From NCBI GenBank assembly GCA_023382535.1, contig JAHDWA010000056.1:3632-67631 (forward strand): 64,000 nt of DNA, read 5' to 3'. The position numbers were made by a program, and so were the translations under genes. Of this stretch, positions 62,401-64,000 are shown piece after piece; the first letter of the stretch is position 1, and each line of letters opens with the position of its first letter. The notes beneath the pieces are model-generated. The model searched no databases. It had not been told where the DNA came from and saw only the letters and a program-made list of their open reading frames with translations. This DNA is from Anaerolineae bacterium. GTDB lineage: Bacteria > Chloroflexota > Anaerolineae > 4572-78 > J111.

Positions 62401-62429
62401 CAAACATCTTTGTGCGTATCGTTAGTTAG
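59409..62429 (+). CDS. TadG-like protein with a VWA domain split by a large insertion
   Basis: 1006 residues. The N terminus is TadG-like (EQKGQSIIIFTFAFIGLIAM, then NRTADAATLAAVVELPY). A von Willebrand A domain starts with VIVVFDISGSME (MIDAS Asp238, Ser240, Ser242) but is interrupted by about 480 residues before it resumes near 730 (AQEAVKRFARKLDPKFDQLG, TNIAMGVREGLEEL with MIDAS Thr, VIILMTDGSPN). The insert has Cys pairs (CTDC, CNKCNP) and beta-rich, Asn/Gly-rich sequence. TadG-type VWA proteins bind metal and surface ligands. GGAGG lies 5 bases before the ATG. The insertion is at the first loop after strand 1. Confidence 0.85.
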   Translation: MLRKFLLQLKARHLQALREQKGQSIIIFTFAFIGLIAMLGLALDLGLVYIEKVKVNRTADAATLAAVVELPYEQDTINRAIEYIQLNGYDVGVDTEILVRGCVVSDTSYVDALGVTHVYDVPPAGGTDTPQNVGEPGFTNPMTRTTLITGAAYISATQQPPRATFVIDTGGYQSHNNDTDDAEECAGNNLGTATKLRVAGRVNVNMSFMQFFGFRSVPVEDTSTAENLTSLDVIVVFDISGSMEDQTICTDCWVRTSYNPDWPNNGYFNPLPYWEQWKNSASGGAAATGNQSIPNSDLCTLALPKPFITNTYKYLTLEAELYSAVGGGDWGLDVRTPGNGFWSIQRGSEGSTGMAPEASDMKNSAGQPAYQSSNVCRPNVEGGQIDCTVGNSNGGNGDNVCSSADGGQAIDCSAFIAARPMANYGQMPGNIPNLNGASYNSNCFINSGGTGSTGGDCWSNNPFNTIPGLERGPSTVPFVEYDFTPTWTQTTSIWLRVIGGGLEAFTWAGSSPDQILPDVNGGGTGNNITPWRKVIYWQVNNGTIFERKDNVNNDYSNSPDENNTNDTEHVQNFNRWNANRANSGAWRWIKLGSTTTVSGTPATFRLYQGSAGYMVDKIVFTNDPNGNTPEGGDKITNAANIPAALRRTVTGTVWTTGFNSNPPDNAWRESIGPPASPGSATREACNKCNPAYGYTVTSADCTCKKNGGEAGYGTGSGCTFVSTVTPTNQLQTEVLYGLYSGNQPMRSAQEAVKRFARKLDPKFDQLGIVAFTTNTSNASDRRAKLQCLTWATTQLGNPARCYDSSLGTPLTYTNVFSAVEKQWPSDSTNIAMGVREGLEELGISTPDNPDTVNSGTCTAAADDGNACDRRGAARRVIILMTDGSPNVNTNSSSVPSSDRSLCAPGGGRPDLWDGLLGTEDADFECAMYYAFLASQANVTLYTIGIGGGANRDLLTAMATGTDPRSGGEPFTHFVSKGGQYFPAAKPSDLDLIFDQILSNIFVRIVS

Positions 62430-62458
62430 TACCTGCCAGGTAAGAAAGGAACCGAACC

Positions 62459-63808
62459 ATGAAAAGGCTATTTTATCGGCTCAGGTTAAAGGAGCAGCAA
62501 GGGCAGAGCCTGGTTGAACTGGCAATTACCGCGCCCATCCTGGTCTTTATGCTCCTGGGCGTCTTTGAGGTGGGCTGGGCGCTGCGCGGCTACCTGGTCT
62601 TGACCAATGTCAACCGGGAAATTACCCGCTTTGCCATCCGGCCGGGCTACCTCGACTACTCAATTAAGAATAACACCATCACTTCGGCGACGACGGTGGG
62701 TTATTCCGAAGTGCTGTCTTATGTATACACCACGCTGTCAGACCAACTGCCACTCGATTTTAGCACCGGGCAAACGGCCACGCTCATCATCTCGCACATC
62801 GTCGCCGATACCGGCTTGCCCTGCGCTCTTGATGCCAACGGCCGCCTGCCGGCCAATTGTGACTGCAACCGCTTTGTCACCGATCCCAACTATTACATAA
62901 ACGGCACCAACGTTCTAACCTTTGACGACTTGATTCTTCATCCAGGACTGCCCGGTTATCAATACTTTTATGCCTACACTTTCCCCATGACCAGCACGTA
63001 CCGCACCAAAATTAATTATGCGGCCGAGGCGGCCGAACTGGCCCGCCAGAACAACAAGTTCAACTGCGAGCTGATGAAGAAAAGCGGCGGCACCCTGCCG
63101 GCGGCCAACAATGTCATCATCACCGAGATGTTTTACAACCAGCCGCAGTTGTTCGGCTTTCCGATCATTGCCAACCCCTATACTAACCCGGTGCCGATGT
63201 ACGCCCACACGGCCATGCGCATGATCGTCGCCTCCCGCAGCGGCGAGAATGTGGATACGGTCGGGCCAGTCTGTGAAGCTTATCCGATTACGTTTCCGCA
63301 GAGCACGTTTGGTGCTAACCCGGGGAATTATCCCAGCGCTGCTGCTCAAGATATTGATATCTGGGAGGGTACTTCGCCGGGTAACTTCGGCTGGATTACC
63401 TGGAATCCTAATCCCAGCAACAATAACACGAATTACCTAGAGGATGAGCTACAATATCCCCGGATGTCCTTGAACGATTTTACTGAGGTCGCAGATGCCA
63501 GTTACGGCTGCGTTAGTACTGACCATAATTTAAGCCTTAACGATTGTGTCTCCTCCAGTACGGGGGTAATGAACTCTAATGATGTCAGGGATCTTCTCCT
63601 GTCGTTAGTCGGTAAAACCATCCTGATTCCGGTTTTTGACGCCAGTTTAGGCTCGGGACAAAACACCTATTATCATATCAGTCATTTTGCCAGGGTTCAG
63701 ATAAATAATTTCTGTCTATCGGCTGGCGGGGCTCAGTGCGATGGGCAAAACAAAAATAAAATAGATGCCACCTTCCTGGGTTATGATGACGCGGCTTGCT
63801 CAAACTAA
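62459..63808 (+). CDS. TadE-like pilus/surface protein
   Basis: 449 residues. The N-terminal anchor is EQQGQSLVELAITAPILVFM followed by LLGVFEVGWALRGYLVLT, the TadE signature with Glu after the Val-Glu pair. The remaining 400 residues are extracytoplasmic, strand-rich and contain several Cys (LPCALDANGRLPANCDCNRF), so disulfides are possible. Longer than typical TadE. AAGAAAGGA precedes the ATG. It is the last gene of the operon in the window; the Tad secretion ATPase and platform genes were not seen and may lie elsewhere. Confidence 0.88.
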   Translation: MKRLFYRLRLKEQQGQSLVELAITAPILVFMLLGVFEVGWALRGYLVLTNVNREITRFAIRPGYLDYSIKNNTITSATTVGYSEVLSYVYTTLSDQLPLDFSTGQTATLIISHIVADTGLPCALDANGRLPANCDCNRFVTDPNYYINGTNVLTFDDLILHPGLPGYQYFYAYTFPMTSTYRTKINYAAEAAELARQNNKFNCELMKKSGGTLPAANNVIITEMFYNQPQLFGFPIIANPYTNPVPMYAHTAMRMIVASRSGENVDTVGPVCEAYPITFPQSTFGANPGNYPSAAAQDIDIWEGTSPGNFGWITWNPNPSNNNTNYLEDELQYPRMSLNDFTEVADASYGCVSTDHNLSLNDCVSSSTGVMNSNDVRDLLLSLVGKTILIPVFDASLGSGQNTYYHISHFARVQINNFCLSAGGAQCDGQNKNKIDATFLGYDDAACSN

Positions 63809-63826
63809 TAGCCCACTTTCCAAACC

Positions 63827-63863
63827 CTATCTCGTTCCCAAACTCAGTTTGGGAACGAGATAG
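63827..63863. repeat. Perfect palindromic repeat after the TadE-like gene
   Basis: Arms 63827-63844 and 63846-63863 (CTATCTCGTTCCCAAACT and complement) around one C. A CTCGTTCCCAAAC...GTTTGGGAACGAG core looks familiar as an intergenic repeat from several bacterial phyla. It could also end transcription of the Tad-like operon, though no T-run follows. Confidence 0.85.
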
Positions 63864-63930
63864 TAAACTAGGTTTGGGAGCAGGATTGCCAGGCCTCTAT
63901 TTTTTATGTAAATCTAAATTTTTCCTCATC

Positions 63931-63958
63931 TTGACTTTTTCCCACAAAATGGTATGAT
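63931..63958 (+). promoter_or_regulatory. Promoter at the right window edge
   Basis: TTGACT (63931-63936), 16-base spacer, TATGAT (63953-63958) with TGG before it. The start of a leader with CCTTTCG/CGAAAGG inverted repeat follows; the gene it serves is outside the window. Confidence 0.65.
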
Positions 63959-64000
63959 TAATACGCTAGCGTCCTTTCGTCTCATTTTGTCGAAAGGGAG

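Overview
The window looks like a chromosomal segment of an uncultured Chloroflexota bacterium, probably Anaerolineae-like. This is inferred from gene content, not from a marker search. The content includes many multi-membrane GT-C glycosyltransferases, very long TadE/TadG-type surface proteins, a secreted protein ending in a YLPxIRK-like tail, an NBR1-type Ig domain on a PP2C-like protein, NB-ARC/STAND ATPases, and a gyrB typical of the phylum. GC content is visibly uneven: housekeeping, glycosyltransferase and Tad regions are GC-rich, whereas about 9.2-23.2 kb is clearly AT-richer.

Layout. 1-1.4 kb: BlaI-type repressor and BlaR1-like M56 peptidase (cut by the window edge). 1.4-6.1 kb: a decayed accessory zone with two transposase fragments, a broken C39-like peptidase, and an element carrying a ParB-like protein and a large serine recombinase, with a near-perfect 23+6+23 palindrome between them. 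6.1-8.9 kb: a structured intergenic stretch, a good promoter and gyrB. 9.2-22.9 kb: AT-rich accessory island. It holds two small minus-strand genes, then a MetE-core / STAND-TPR ATPase / radical SAM-SPASM operon, then a TIR-AAA protein, a 1255-residue AAA-DUF4062-NTPase protein with a HEPN-like RNxxxH motif, and a STAND-like ATPase with a degenerate P-loop. This is the best candidate for an undescribed (conflict or signalling) system. 23.3-30.3 kb: small envelope or stress genes, ftsH, an orphan DNA methyltransferase and an SDR oxidoreductase. 30.5-33.4 kb: an effector-associated-domain NB-ARC protein with recently duplicated repeats, and a BrnT/BrnA toxin-antitoxin pair with upstream 11-bp iterated repeats. 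33.7-36.1 kb: degenerate PP2C-like membrane protein with an NBR1-Ig domain. 36.2-49.7 kb: nine tightly packed glycosyltransferase genes (one GT2, two GT87-like, six GT39/ArnT-like). 49.9-52.8 kb: two NarL-type histidine kinases flanking one response regulator; the first kinase lacks the phospho-acceptor His. 53.0-63.8 kb: TadE/TadG-like surface protein operon.

How the genes work together. The GT2 enzyme probably makes a polyprenyl-phosphate sugar used by the GT-C enzymes for envelope glycan or protein glycosylation. The Tad-like locus probably builds or decorates a surface structure, with the kinase-regulator set upstream a possible controller. Degenerate seven-base repeats (resembling the heptanucleotide STRRs known from cyanobacteria) are scattered between 24 and 52 kb. 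Some lie in frame inside glycosyltransferase genes, where two copies encode nearly the same peptide.
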